Positions 53,955-63,878 of a stretch of DNA of 64,000 bases are shown here, one piece after another (within the stretch, counting starts at the first letter, position 1; each line of letters begins with the position of its first letter). Both the position numbers and the translations under genes were made by a program. The notes under the pieces are model-generated. The model saw nothing but the letters and a program-made list of their open reading frames with translations. It made no database searches and was not told where the DNA came from. Source of the stretch: Limnothrix sp. FACHB-406 (lineage in GTDB: Bacteria; Cyanobacteriota; Cyanobacteriia; CACIAM-69d); the NCBI RefSeq assembly GCF_014698235.1, contig NZ_JACJSP010000019.1, positions 1-64,000 of the forward strand. Reading direction: 5' to 3'.

Positions 53955-54495
53955 ATTTTTGATTTCACCCCGCAGTGGTTTTGAAGTGATCTCGAACCCA
54001 AGGTTGAGTTGAGGTCTTCAATTAAAGTTACCGGGTCTGTCTTGGGGAAGGAAGATCGATCGCTTGGCGCAGAATTCAAGATTTTCAGCAAAAATACTGA
54101 ATAAGCGTCGATTTTGGCGATTTTTGGCAATTTGTAGAATCCCGCTTTGGTACAAGATCAAGAGCGCTGAAATTGGCAGATCCACAGCAGATTCACATCG
54201 GTGCTGATCCTGGATTGGTCATTAATTGGTCATTGATTGATCATTGCTCGGGGCTGGGGCGATCGCCCAGGGACGGCCACCACATGATCCCAAGACCTGA
54301 TGTAGGTGGCAGAACCTCAGGGAATTCGGCACAATCGTAGGCTAGGATTCGCGAGTGGCTGCAAAGAGGGAGCACCAAGCGCCCGCTGCACCACTTGGCC
54401 CTGTTGGCAACTCGGAAACCGGTTCCTGAACAAGTTCAAGAGCAAGTTCAGGAATTTGTGCCGTAACTTGTGCCGTTTACTGTCTTCCTTTCCCC
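53955..54495. other. Gap upstream of the flavoprotein gene
   Basis: A 541-bp gap between two divergent genes. It contains three 11-bp units ATTGGTCATTA/ATTGATCATTG at 54214-54246. No RNA gene or hairpin is clear. Confidence 0.45.
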
Positions 54496-56574
54496 ATGAC
54501 TCTTTTTCCCCAGCCGAATTCTGCGGATTCTGGATCAACGGACTCGGCATCAATGGATCCTGCATCAACGGATCCTGCATCAACGTTTTCGCGTCGCACA
54601 GCTTTGCAGTTGCTTGGTGTGGGTGCGGTGGGCAGCGCCCTCGGCTACTCGCGGTTCATGAAGCCGGAGCCTAGTCAATATCAACCCGATCGCCTGACAT
54701 TGCCAACGCGGTTACCGGACGATCGCCCTAAGCGGGTGGCTGTGGTCGGTGGTGGCTTGGCGGGCTTGGCAGCGGCCTATGAATTGAGCCGACGCGGATT
54801 TGCGGTGACATTACTGGAGCGATCGCCCCACTTGGGCGGCAAAATCGCCAGTTGGCCCATCACGGTCAATGGTGAATCGCTGATGATGGAGCATGGGTTC
54901 CATGGCTTTTTCCCGCAGTACTACAACCTGTGGGCCCTGACGGAAGAAATGAATATCCGTCAGGATTTTCTGTCCCTGGAGCGCTACTCAGTGCTCTACA
55001 AGGATGAAACCTACGCACCGGAAGTGTTTCGCCCCACCCATTCATCCTTCCCTTGGAATATTGTCGATTTGGCCATTTCTTCGCCGAATCGGTTTCGTTG
55101 GGGCTTAAATCTCACCAGCCCTGCCCATTGGGCCGTATTTCGGGCCATTACGGGATTTGAACCCACGAAGACCTACGAGGAACTCGATGCGATCGCCGTG
55201 ACAGACTGGGCGGCCAATGACTTCCCCAAGGGACTATATGACCTGTATTTCCTACCCTTTGGCAAATCCACGCTCAACTCGCCAGATGTGCTGAGTGCGG
55301 GCGAGTTAATGCAGTTTTTCCATTTCTATTTCTTTGGCAATCCGGAGGGGCTGGCCTTTAACGGCACCAAGCAGGACATGGGCCGCACGTTGGTGGAGCC
55401 GATGATGCGGGCGATCGAGGCCAACGGGGGCAAAGTCATCGCCAATGCTCAGGTCGATCAGGTGGCGTGGCAGGATCAACAAATCACATCCCTGAGCTAC
55501 CGCCAAACGGGATCCGCCATTCCAGTTCCGTTCTGGGTCGATCGCCACAGTTCGCTGAACGAAGCCAGTGCCCAAGCCACTTCCCAGCGCCCAGAAACCC
55601 AGGAGGTTACGGCCACCGAGCAGCCGGTCACAGCTCAACCGCTGGCGAATCGCCCGGAATATTTTGGGGGCGGCGATGAGGTCTATGCGGTGGCGGAGGG
55701 ATCGGCGCTGTCGTTAACCTGCACGCACCAGGGCTGTACGGTGGCTCCCCAGGCAGACGGCACGTTCCAATGTCCTTGCCATGGGGCCCGGTTCGATCGC
55801 GAGGGCAAGGTGCTTCAGGGGCCCGCCACCAAGCCCCTAGCTCGCTACAACGTGGAGCAGCGATCGGGCGATCGGGTGCAATTGGCGGCCGCAGCGGTCG
55901 ATCGGACTCCGAGCCAGGTGGTGGAAGCGGACTATTTCGTGTTTGCAGCGGATGTGAAAGGTATTCGCCATCTGTTTGACATTGCCGAAGGAGACGTGGC
56001 TGAACCCACGCGATCGCAAGTGGCCCAGCTCACCGTGGCGGATCCCTTTGCGGTGGCTCGCATCTGGTTCGATCGCGACTTTGATTGGGATCAAAGCGAG
56101 TTCACCTCCCTCTCGGGCTACCGCCTAACGGACAGCATCACCCGCTATCACAAAATCCAAGAGGACTACAAAGCCTGGGCCGATCGCACAGGGGGCAGCG
56201 TGGTTGAACTCCATGCTTACTGCTACAAAGAAGCCGAATTCCCCACCCAAGAAGCCCTGCTCACCACCTTTGAGCAGGAGCTATACGAGTTGGTGCCGGC
56301 CCTCAAAGGAGCCACAATTTTGCATCGCGAGCTGGTGAACCAAAAGAATTTCTCTGGCTTCCCCCCCGGCAGTTATTCCCAACGCCCTGCCACGCGATCG
56401 GGCGCAAGCAACCTCATGTTTGCGGGCGATTGGGTGAAAATGCCCTTCCCTTGCGGTCTGATGGAACGAGCCATCAGCAGTGGCCTGCTGGCAGCCAATG
56501 AAATTTGTCATGAGGAAGGATTACAACGCCGCACCCTGTTGACTGTTCGGCCGGAGGGGGTGCTGCAAATTTAG
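54496..56574 (+). CDS. CrtU/CruE-like FAD-dependent carotenoid oxidoreductase with inserted Rieske domain
   Basis: A 692-residue flavoprotein. A Tat-type signal ([20 protein letters not shown], Arg33-Arg34) follows a Ser/Thr/Pro repeat leader coded by 15-bp units. The FAD motif is [21 protein letters not shown]. The [22 protein letters not shown] region is as in CrtU-type carotene desaturase/methyltransferases. A Rieske [2Fe-2S] domain is inserted: Cys409/His411 in CTHQGC and Cys426/His429 in CPCHG. Related enzymes make aromatic carotenoid rings. Extracytoplasmic location is implied by the Tat signal, which is unusual for carotenoid enzymes, so the substrate may differ. Confidence 0.8.
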   Translation: MTLFPQPNSADSGSTDSASMDPASTDPASTFSRRTALQLLGVGAVGSALGYSRFMKPEPSQYQPDRLTLPTRLPDDRPKRVAVVGGGLAGLAAAYELSRRGFAVTLLERSPHLGGKIASWPITVNGESLMMEHGFHGFFPQYYNLWALTEEMNIRQDFLSLERYSVLYKDETYAPEVFRPTHSSFPWNIVDLAISSPNRFRWGLNLTSPAHWAVFRAITGFEPTKTYEELDAIAVTDWAANDFPKGLYDLYFLPFGKSTLNSPDVLSAGELMQFFHFYFFGNPEGLAFNGTKQDMGRTLVEPMMRAIEANGGKVIANAQVDQVAWQDQQITSLSYRQTGSAIPVPFWVDRHSSLNEASAQATSQRPETQEVTATEQPVTAQPLANRPEYFGGGDEVYAVAEGSALSLTCTHQGCTVAPQADGTFQCPCHGARFDREGKVLQGPATKPLARYNVEQRSGDRVQLAAAAVDRTPSQVVEADYFVFAADVKGIRHLFDIAEGDVAEPTRSQVAQLTVADPFAVARIWFDRDFDWDQSEFTSLSGYRLTDSITRYHKIQEDYKAWADRTGGSVVELHAYCYKEAEFPTQEALLTTFEQELYELVPALKGATILHRELVNQKNFSGFPPGSYSQRPATRSGASNLMFAGDWVKMPFPCGLMERAISSGLLAANEICHEEGLQRRTLLTVRPEGVLQI
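54533..54585 (+). repeat. In-frame 15-bp tandem repeat in the flavoprotein leader
   Basis: Three units of GGATCAACGGACTCG / GCATCAACGGATCCT type, coding STDSA/STDPA-like pentapeptides ahead of the twin-arginine signal. Confidence 0.75.
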
Positions 56575-56942
56575 AGTCCTCAGTTCAGAGCCTTTCATAG
56601 GTGGCATAGTCTGCCGGGCAACTGGCCCAACCCCCTTAGCCCAGATGGGGGGCTGGCACTCACCCCATGGTGCGCTCAAGGGCAATTCCTATAATCGCGG
56701 CAACTGGAGGGACTGACCCCTCAGCCCACATCCATGGAGACCTGTTGAGACCTGGGGAACCCGGTTTTGGCCGCTGGCAACCCATCGCCCACGGTTCAAC
56801 CCATCACGATCGGGCAAGCGGCTCAACCTATCGCCCAACAAGTCTCCATGATGGGCTGCTCAACAGTTGCTGATCTTGAGTTGCTCGCCTTGAGTTGCTT
56901 GCCTTGTCGTCTGTTGCCGTTGATTGTGGAGGAGTGTAGACC
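56575..56942. other. Gap after the flavoprotein gene
   Basis: A 368-bp gap. It includes two 14-bp units CTTGAGTTGCTCGC/CTTGAGTTGCTTGC at 56875-56902. Nothing else is recognised. Confidence 0.45.
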
Positions 56943-57689
56943 ATGCCTTTGATGTTGGATCCCCTACGGGCTGGCTTGGCCCTGGCGTTCACGATCGGGT
57001 TAGGAGCCGTTGGCCAACCGGCCCAAGCAACCCCCGCTGCTGAGCTGACGGAATTGGCGGCAGACTTGCCCGCCACCGAGCAAGACAGCCGCCAGCCGAT
57101 CGCCCTTGATCAATTCGGTGCGCCGTCCACTCAGGCCAATCGATTGCAGGAAGCAGTGCCCACCCTCGCCGTTGCTCCTGCTGCTTTGGCAGCCGACTCG
57201 CATTTCGATGGTCAGCTTGCTCAACAGCCCGATCGCGCCGCCAATGGCCGCCGCACCAGCAGCAAATTTAGCTACATCGGTATTGGTGGGGCGATCGGCC
57301 TGAGCGGCGATGACGATTCCAGCGCCCTGGGTGAAGGCGGCTTTGCCCTTCTGAGCAAAACGGCTTTCAGCGAAAACCTTTCCCTACACAACGCCAGCAT
57401 TTTGGGCAATGGTGGCACTTCGGTGATTGCCCTAACCGCCGATTTTCCCATTCGCAATCAGGAAACGGGCGACATCTCGATCGTCCCCTTCGTGGGTGGC
57501 GGCTTGGCCATCAGTGACCTATTCGGCGATGACACAGACGTGGGCTTCGCGCTCACGGGCGGCATTGATGTCCCCCTCAGTTACCGCTGGACAGCCACCG
57601 GGCGAGTGGCCGCCGCCTTCTTAGACGACAACACCGATGTGGCCCTCCTGTTGGGTGTGGGCTACACGTTCACGGGCTTTTTCAAATAA
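56943..57689 (+). CDS. Small outer-membrane beta-barrel-type protein
   Basis: A 248-residue exported protein. A signal peptide core (ALAFTIGLGAVG) ends near PAQA-TPAA. An Ala/Gln/Pro-rich segment is followed by a C-terminal barrel-like region of alternating glycine strands (SYIGIGGAIGL, FVGGGLAISDLFG, VALLLGVGYTFTGFF). The terminal Phe-Lys and hydrophobic-aromatic strand pattern fit an outer-membrane barrel. The family is unassigned. An SD-like GGAGGAG precedes the ATG by about 10 nt. Confidence 0.7.
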   Translation: MPLMLDPLRAGLALAFTIGLGAVGQPAQATPAAELTELAADLPATEQDSRQPIALDQFGAPSTQANRLQEAVPTLAVAPAALAADSHFDGQLAQQPDRAANGRRTSSKFSYIGIGGAIGLSGDDDSSALGEGGFALLSKTAFSENLSLHNASILGNGGTSVIALTADFPIRNQETGDISIVPFVGGGLAISDLFGDDTDVGFALTGGIDVPLSYRWTATGRVAAAFLDDNTDVALLLGVGYTFTGFFK

Positions 57690-57690
57690 C

Positions 57691-57741
57691 GCCCCGTGGC
57701 TGATCGTGCCCCGTGGCTGATGATGCCCTGTGGCTGAAACC
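57691..57741. repeat. 17-bp tandem repeat, three units
   Basis: Units GCCCCGTGGCTGATCGT, GCCCCGTGGCTGATGAT and GCCCTGTGGCTGAAACC lie directly after the stop of the beta-barrel gene. Confidence 0.8.
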
Positions 57742-57863
57742 ATCCTGAACCCACCCAGGCCCCTATCACCCTAAAACATCCAAGATTGGGTGTGCATAGC
57801 TGGGAAAGGCCGCGACGGAACTTTTAAACTAGTTCTCTCGCAAGTTCCATGGAGCATGGGTAA

Positions 57864-58733
57864 ATGACGATCACTGCCAAACTGGATCGCCTTCGATCGT
57901 TGTTTCAAGAGATGGATCGCGCCCTCATTGCCTACTCCGGTGGCATTGACAGCACCCTCGTCGCAAAGGTGGCCTTTGATGTGCTGGGCGATCGCGCAGT
58001 GGCCATCACTGCCGAGTCCCCTTCCCTGCTGCCCGATGACTTGCTGGAGGCGCAAGCCCAAGCAGCGGCCATCGGCATTGCCCATGAAATTGTGCAAACC
58101 CATGAACTAAATAACCCCAACTACGCCGCTAACCCCACCAATCGCTGCTACTTCTGCAAGAGCGAACTACACGACACCTTGAAGCCGATCGCGATCGCCC
58201 GGGGCTATCCCTACGTGGTGGATGGGGTGAATGCGGATGATCTCCGGGACTACCGACCGGGGATCCAGGCCGCCAAGGAACGAGGCGCGCGATCGCCCCT
58301 GGCCGAGCTGGGGATCAGCAAGCTCGAAGTGCGCGAACTCTCGAAGCAACTAGCCTTACCCTGGTGGGACAAACCGGCCCAACCCTGCCTGAGTTCCCGC
58401 TTTCCCTACGGCGAAACCATCACCCTCGAAAAATTGCAGCGGGTGGGTCGAGCCGAACGCTATCTCCGACAGTTGGGCTATCGCGATTTGCGGGTGCGCT
58501 CGGAGGGCGACACGGCCCGCATTGAACTGCCGCCAGCGCTGATTAAGGACTTTGTGGGGGCGATCGACCTGCCCAAACTAGTCCAAGATTTCCAAGAACT
58601 GGGGTTTTTGTATGTTTGCCTAGACTTGGAAGGACTCGTGAGCGGCAAGCTCAACCGCGTCTTGAACTGGCCCCGAGGGGCTGAATCGGTTGCCACGTCA
58701 GGCGTTTCCGCCAGCGCAGGCCCACAGCGCTAG
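57864..58733 (+). CDS. larE: LarE-type ATP-dependent sacrificial sulfur transferase
   Basis: PP-loop ATPase that donates sulfur to pyridinium-dicarboxylate during nickel-pincer cofactor synthesis. SGGIDST (25-31) is the PP-loop. NRCYFCKSEL (93-102) and Cys175 in PAQPCLSSRFPYG, at the place of the sacrificial cysteine of Lactobacillus LarE, are present. The length of 289 residues is typical. larA, larB and larC are not in the window, so a stand-alone role or distant partners must be assumed. Confidence 0.88.
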   Translation: MTITAKLDRLRSLFQEMDRALIAYSGGIDSTLVAKVAFDVLGDRAVAITAESPSLLPDDLLEAQAQAAAIGIAHEIVQTHELNNPNYAANPTNRCYFCKSELHDTLKPIAIARGYPYVVDGVNADDLRDYRPGIQAAKERGARSPLAELGISKLEVRELSKQLALPWWDKPAQPCLSSRFPYGETITLEKLQRVGRAERYLRQLGYRDLRVRSEGDTARIELPPALIKDFVGAIDLPKLVQDFQELGFLYVCLDLEGLVSGKLNRVLNWPRGAESVATSGVSASAGPQR

Positions 58734-59038
58734 GCGAATTACAACCGATCGCTGAGGAAAAGTGCAAAATCGAACTACCATTGCACGAGAATGCCCCGCT
58801 TGTCGTACCAAAAGCGACAGGTCGATCTAGAATCAGCGTTAGGTTTCTTGGTTAACGATGGGTTAACGTGACCAAAACCCAATGGAGAGCGGTCACGACC
58901 TCCATTGCGGCGGTTGTCATAGAATCCTCAGGAATCTGATCTCCGCCAAATTACCCGGATTCCCGATCGCATCGTTTAAGATGACAGTCGGGTTCATTTG
59001 ACTACCCCATTTTGTGCTGTTGAGGAGTGACAACAAAC
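58734..59038. other. Upstream region of the small lipoprotein gene
   Basis: A 305-bp gap presumably carrying the lipoprotein promoter. No RNA gene is recognised. Confidence 0.4.
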
Positions 59039-59215
59039 ATGAAATCTACCCTGAAGACTTTGGTTTCCCGCGTTGCCCGTGGTGTTGTGGCTGCAAGCTT
59101 GGTTGCCGGTCTGGCAACCGCTTGCGGTGGTGGCGGCGGTGAAGCCCCTGCTAGCCCCGAAGCCAGCCCCGCTGCTAGCCCCGCTGCTAGCCCCAGCCCC
59201 ACCACGACTCCTTAG
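59039..59215 (+). CDS. Small lipoprotein with Ala-Ser-Pro repeat tail
   Basis: A 58-residue exported lipoprotein. The lipobox is GLATAC with Cys at the cleavage site, after a hydrophobic segment RVARGVVAASLVAGLA. Mature part: five Gly, then EAPASPEASPAASPAASPSP, coded by short repeats GCTAGCCCC. A GAGGAG ribosome site precedes the ATG at 59039. A terminator follows at 59355. It is a peripheral lipoprotein of unknown role. Confidence 0.7.
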   Translation: MKSTLKTLVSRVARGVVAASLVAGLATACGGGGGEAPASPEASPAASPAASPSPTTTP

Positions 59216-59354
59216 TCTGGCTAGGGTTGGCGATCGACCGCTGCTCTTCGCCGGATCACAGATCAATCGTGGGTGATGAGCAAGCGCGGCCGAATCAACA
59301 CAACCGAAATGGTGCAAGTTTGACTGAACAAACTTGACTAATCCAAACGTAATT

Positions 59355-59388
59355 GGGGATGAACTGATCACAGGTTCATCCCCTTTTT
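59355..59388 (+). terminator. Rho-independent terminator after the small lipoprotein
   Basis: A perfect 10-bp stem GGGGATGAAC/GTTCATCCCC, loop of about 8-9 nt, then five T. Confidence 0.8.
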
Positions 59389-59404
59389 AAGGCCGAGGCA
59401 CAAA

Positions 59405-59440
59405 GGATCAGGTGCAGCGGATCAGGTGTAGCGGGTCAGA
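59405..59440. repeat. 14-bp tandem repeat, 2.5 units
   Basis: GGATCAGGTGCAGC, GGATCAGGTGTAGC and a partial GGGTCAG, between the lipoprotein terminator and the RTX gene 3' end. Confidence 0.7.
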
Positions 59441-59470
59441 AGGAAACCCATCAACCCAGCACCCCAACCC

Positions 59471-60718
59471 CTAACCAACCGTAAAGTTAGCCGACTGATT
59501 CAGCGCCCCCGGCAACACTCCCAACACCACACCCAAATACTGACCATTCACCGCCGAAGTTGGGTCATTCACCTTGATGGCTGTGCCCGTTTTCACCCCC
59601 GTTGTGAGGGCCCCGGTGATCTCCGTGGACACATTAATCGCCACAAACTCAAAACTCAGCTTCTCCAGCGTCAGGCTATCGCTCGTGTTCAGCCGAATCT
59701 TGTCTGTTCCCAGCACAAAATCCGCCACAATATCGGCGCTGTTGGCACTGGTCGCCGTGTTGGACAAGCCCGCCGTGGTGTCACGATCAGCCCGCAGCAC
59801 AAAGGAATCAGCCCCCGCGCCCCCGGTCAAAATATCCTGGCCAAAATCGCCCGACAGTTGATCGTCCCCATTGTCCCCAAACAGTAAATCGGAGTTGCGG
59901 CCACCATTCACCGTGTCATTGCCTTCGCCGCCCCGCACTAAATCGTTGCCATCGTTGCCATTGAGAATAATTTCGTTGCCAGCGCCACCATCAATGCTGT
60001 CGGAGTCTTTGCCGCCCCGAATTTGATCAATGCCATCCCCACCCAGCAACACATCATTACCCCGGTTGCCGTTGAAGAAATCATTCTCCGAGGAGCCAGT
60101 AATGGTGTCGTTGCCATTCAGACCCACCACGAAAAAGCCCTTAGTTTCGACCCGCACACCCAAGTTGGTGTTGTCCGCATCGTCAGACAGGTAAAACAGG
60201 GGCAACCCCGACAGGTCATCGCGTCCTGTGGAAGGGCCGCTAGGAACGCCATTGGGCGAGGCCAGTTCCGCCGTTGTGGGGAAGGAGGGGAACGCGAAGG
60301 ATTGACTCGTGATGTCACCCACCGACAGATCGGCCGTCCCGGCGGCCGTGGGCCCCGCAATCACGGCGCTGGCATCATTGGTCACTTGTAGGTTGAACCC
60401 TCCAGCATCGGCGCTGCTGCGGGCAATGCGCACCACGTACTGAGTTCCCGCTTCGGCGGCAAATTGCACCAAGGAATTTTTGTTGGTGGGCGAAGAGTCG
60501 TAGTTATCGGCCACCAGGGTCAAGGTTGTGCCGCTCTTCTTAAAAACTTGCAAGTAGGGATCGAGGGTGCTGGCATTGGCTGAGGCGACAATTTGGGTGC
60601 TGCCTGCCGTTAATCCCGTGATCGTGTATTCCCCAAAGGGCACAGTGCGTAACGGATAGAGACCGCTGTTATTGGCATCAACGGCATTGATCGTCCCGGC
60701 AACAGTGACGGTAGGCAT
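59471..60718 (-). CDS. RTX-type calcium-binding repeat protein
   Basis: A 415-residue Asp/Gly-rich protein. The N-terminal part (about 20-115) has a PPC-like beta-sandwich look (YTITGLTAGSTQIVASANAS). Residues of about 205-300 carry RTX nonapeptides GGxGxDxxx (for example GNRGNDVLLGGDGIDQIRGG), which bind calcium. Proteins of this type usually leave the cell through type I secretion, with a C-terminal signal. AGGAG lies before the ATG at 60718. No ABC/HlyD secretion genes are nearby. Confidence 0.9.
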   Translation of the reverse strand: MPTVTVAGTINAVDANNSGLYPLRTVPFGEYTITGLTAGSTQIVASANASTLDPYLQVFKKSGTTLTLVADNYDSSPTNKNSLVQFAAEAGTQYVVRIARSSADAGGFNLQVTNDASAVIAGPTAAGTADLSVGDITSQSFAFPSFPTTAELASPNGVPSGPSTGRDDLSGLPLFYLSDDADNTNLGVRVETKGFFVVGLNGNDTITGSSENDFFNGNRGNDVLLGGDGIDQIRGGKDSDSIDGGAGNEIILNGNDGNDLVRGGEGNDTVNGGRNSDLLFGDNGDDQLSGDFGQDILTGGAGADSFVLRADRDTTAGLSNTATSANSADIVADFVLGTDKIRLNTSDSLTLEKLSFEFVAINVSTEITGALTTGVKTGTAIKVNDPTSAVNGQYLGVVLGVLPGALNQSANFTVG

Positions 60719-61724
60719 GATTCAACTCCTGGTGATAGGGAAAACTAAACGAAGGGGGGCAACAGGCGGGGGCAAACACCCGATCGGGAAGTCGATCGAG
60801 GACTGATCGCACCTGACATCTACAGATCGTCACCCAAAGATCGTCACCCAAGCGCCGCCACCCGCTGGCTGTCGTCCAAGGGCCAAGCGACCCCAGGACA
60901 GCCAGCGGAAGCGCGGAAGCAAGGCATCAAAGCGAGTGATGAGCGAGTGATGAAAGCTAATGATGATTGTCGCGAGTTGAGTTGGGCATGATGCGGACGA
61001 TTAGCCGCTTCCATGAACGCCACAGCCTGACCCAACGTTTAGCGGGCAAAAACCGGCTTTTTGAGCGGTTTTGCTCGGTAACTGCTGAAGCCAATGACGC
61101 AACTGTCCTAGGGTTTGTTTCAGTCGTCGATCTGGGGCTGCTTTTGGGCCTGCGGTCTGGGGCGGAAAACCTGTTCTCGGATCCTCCAAACTCTGGTTTT
61201 ACCGTTGCAAAATCTTGCGGGCAAGGGGGGGCAGCCTCTCGCCTGGGGCAGTTTTGCAGCTAGGAATAAGTGTTGTGACGATTTTTGAGGTGATGAACGG
61301 GAATTTTTTGCCGATCGCCCGGATCGATCGCCCCCTTGCCCCTTCGGCAGAGTCGATCGCCCTCCGCCCAGCAATACTCCCAAAGACTGATGGCATAAGT
61401 TTCTTTCTTTTGGAATGTCTTAAAAAGATCTGAGAATTTTGGCTCTGAAATGGGTCTCAAATCTTAAAGAATTATGAATTTATTAATTAACAATTGGAGT
61501 CAATCGGCATCAAGCATTAGCGGAATTTATACACAAAACAGCTTTTTTGAATCGCCAAAGCCTTCTGTTTTGATCAGAAATTTAGCGACAATGAAATGCG
61601 GGTTGAAGCGCTCAACTTGACCCCGCTTGACCCGACTTTTGGGCATCGGTTCCCTGACAACAGAACCGAACATAGCCAATTCGTTTTCAATACAAATCTC
61701 AATACAAAGCCAGGAGGGGTTGCT
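60719..61724. other. Long non-coding region
   Basis: A 1006-bp gap. It has GATCGTCACCCA duplications near 60823-60850 and an imperfect GCAAAA(A)CC/GGTTTTGC hairpin near 61048-61075. An AT-rich stretch at 61440-61500 could be the promoter of the small membrane protein gene. No RNA gene is recognised. Confidence 0.45.
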
Positions 61725-61907
61725 ATGGATAGCGGAGTGACGATTGCTACGCTGTGCGGCATTGGTAGCGGCGCGCTGTGCTTGGTTTTGCCGGGGTTGA
61801 TTGCCTGGAGCGCTCGCCAGCAGCGGGCTGAGGTGGAAGAGATGCCCTCGGGATCCCTGCGGTTAGAAGCGGAGTTAGTGGAAGTGGTGGCCCCGATCGA
61901 CCTGTAA
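61725..61907 (+). CDS. Small single-span membrane protein
   Basis: A 60-residue protein with one hydrophobic segment, VTIATLCGIGSGALCLVLPG, and an acidic C-terminus. The start is ATG at 61725 because AGGAGGGG lies 6 nt upstream. Longer versions starting at 61596 lack this support. The family is unknown. It is followed by a terminator-like hairpin and the convergent FhaC-type gene. It could be a small subunit of a membrane complex. Confidence 0.6.
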   Translation: MDSGVTIATLCGIGSGALCLVLPGLIAWSARQQRAEVEEMPSGSLRLEAELVEVVAPIDL

Positions 61908-61982
61908 TATTGCGCAACCCTTTTGCAGGGTGCTGGTCGTTGGTTTTGCCTGTCCCTTTTTTTCAAGTTTCCAGCTTATTGC

Positions 61983-62014
61983 TTCCCCGCCCGATCGACC
62001 AATTGGGCGGGGAA
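61983..62014. terminator. Hairpin between convergent genes
   Basis: A perfect 10-bp stem TTCCCCGCCC/GGGCGGGGAA with a 12-nt loop and TTGTTTTC after on the plus strand, a likely terminator for the small membrane protein gene. Confidence 0.6.
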
Positions 62015-62069
62015 TTGTTTTCAGCAGCAAACCCCATCAAACTCACAGGAAAAATGGCACAAACACGAT

Positions 62070-63878
62070 TTAGAACCGGTAGGTGACGCTGAAATAGACT
62101 CCGGAATCTTGAGCATTGGAGCCGCGATCGTCCAAATCCACCAACGGCAGACCGTAATCTAAACGCACCAGAAAATCCGTGAAGGGTTCCCACAACAGTC
62201 CCGCTCCCGCACCGATCAGAAACCGCTGATCTGGGATGGAGTTGGGGTTGTTGTCATGGTTCCAAACATATCCCGCATCAATGAAGGGAGCCAGGGTGAG
62301 GGTGGGTGCGCCAGAGGAGTCGCGCAGCAGGGTAATGCGATCTTCCACGGACAGTCGAAAGCCGCTATCGCCCGATCGCACGTTTTGGCGGAACCCGCGC
62401 ACGGACTGCCCCCCACCGATCACAAACTGCTGCGAGGCTAATAGCTCATCAAAGGCCAATTGCACATCCGCTTGCAGAATCAACAGATGGGTGGGATTCA
62501 GGCGCTGAATTCGCTGAACCGTGCCATTCCAGCTAAAAAACTGCCCGTCGGGGTCGTCGCCGTCGTTGGTGGTGGCATCAAACAGGCCGGTTCCTAGGTT
62601 GAACTGCGATCGCAACAACCAGGCCCCATTGGGGTCGCGGCGCAGGTAATCTTGCCCAAACCGCAACACGCTGGTGATGCTGCGGCCGTCTTCGTCGGGG
62701 CCAATGCCAAAGGGAAAGCCCACGTCATCAAACAGGAAGGTTTGGCCGCGCTGGTGACTGAATCCTAGGGAAAGGGCAAATTCTTCGCGGGGCGATCGCA
62801 CGAGGGGCTGGCGGTAAGTCACTTCATAAAGCTGGGATTTGCCGCGAATTCCCAATTCCGCAAACTGGGGCTGCACAATTTCGTTCCAGTTGGGCGAGAA
62901 CCGAAACTGGATCGTGCCTTCCATGGGGTTCACGGGCAGACGATAGCCAAAATCCAACACGTCGGCTCCGTCTTGCCAGGTGTGGCTGTAGCTGAAGCTG
63001 GCTTCATCGCCAATGCCCGTCAAGTTGCGATATTGCAGGGCAAGGATGCCGCGTTCGGAGCCAATACTGGGGGGTGAGTAGTTGTCGGTGCTGATGCTGC
63101 CGCGCAAGGCTTTGGCTTCGGTGACTCGGACGGTAAGGACGCTTTCGCCAGGATCGTTGCCGGCTCGCAAGCTGGCCTCGATCGTCTCTAGCAGTGGATT
63201 CGCTTTCAGCAGCCGCAGTTGGTCTTCCAGGTGGGCGGCGTTGAGGGGGCGACCGGCTCCCAGTTGAATGCGCGATCGCAGGTAGTTTTGGCTCAGGCGT
63301 TGGGTTCCTTCGATCCGAATATCTGAGAGATAGCCCTCAATAACGGCGATTTTGGCAATCCCATCGGGGCCGATCGTCTGTTCGGGCACGTAGGCGCGGG
63401 AGGTGAGATAGCCCGCGTCCAAATAGCGCTGGGTGATGCGGTCGGCCAGGGATTGCAGTTCACTGAGGGTGAGTTCGCGGCCCTCGCTGGGTTGGGTCAG
63501 GGCGGCCAGTTCGGCGGCCGAGAGCCAGGTGCTGCCTTCCACCACAATTCGCTTCACCAAAAAGCGGGGCGCATTGGGATCCAAGGGCTGGGGTGGCGTA
63601 ATCGGGTTGGGCGAGTCGATCGCGGGGAGATCGCCTGGCAGGGGTTGCAGCGGGTCTGGGCCCGTTTGGGGAAACCGATCGCGGTTGAGGTCGGGAACCG
63701 GGCGGGTGTCGGGGGGGAGTTGGGTCAGTCGTTGGGGCGTTTGGGCGGCTTCCGGCTCGATCGCCCAACCCGGCGCGATCGGCCCCCACAGCCCCCCCGA
63801 CCAGAGCAGAGATCCCAGGCCCTGGGCGATCGCAATTCGCCCTAACGCCGTCTTCACGTTCGTCCGTTTTGTTGCCAT
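62070..63878 (-). CDS. Two-partner-secretion outer-membrane translocator (FhaC/ShlB/HecB type)
   Basis: A TpsB-type barrel that exports a haemagglutinin/haemolysin-like partner, 602 residues. A signal-like N-terminus (GRIAIAQGLGSLLWSGG) and a Pro-rich segment precede POTRA domains (FLVKRIVVEGSTWLSAAELAAL...). The C-terminal barrel ends with GVYFSVTYRF, the terminal Phe being typical. The VRGF motif in SVRGFRQN lies in the L6 loop region. ATG at 63878 is preferred to a TTG at 63920. The exported TpsA partner is not in the window. Confidence 0.9.
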   Translation of the reverse strand: MATKRTNVKTALGRIAIAQGLGSLLWSGGLWGPIAPGWAIEPEAAQTPQRLTQLPPDTRPVPDLNRDRFPQTGPDPLQPLPGDLPAIDSPNPITPPQPLDPNAPRFLVKRIVVEGSTWLSAAELAALTQPSEGRELTLSELQSLADRITQRYLDAGYLTSRAYVPEQTIGPDGIAKIAVIEGYLSDIRIEGTQRLSQNYLRSRIQLGAGRPLNAAHLEDQLRLLKANPLLETIEASLRAGNDPGESVLTVRVTEAKALRGSISTDNYSPPSIGSERGILALQYRNLTGIGDEASFSYSHTWQDGADVLDFGYRLPVNPMEGTIQFRFSPNWNEIVQPQFAELGIRGKSQLYEVTYRQPLVRSPREEFALSLGFSHQRGQTFLFDDVGFPFGIGPDEDGRSITSVLRFGQDYLRRDPNGAWLLRSQFNLGTGLFDATTNDGDDPDGQFFSWNGTVQRIQRLNPTHLLILQADVQLAFDELLASQQFVIGGGQSVRGFRQNVRSGDSGFRLSVEDRITLLRDSSGAPTLTLAPFIDAGYVWNHDNNPNSIPDQRFLIGAGAGLLWEPFTDFLVRLDYGLPLVDLDDRGSNAQDSGVYFSVTYRF

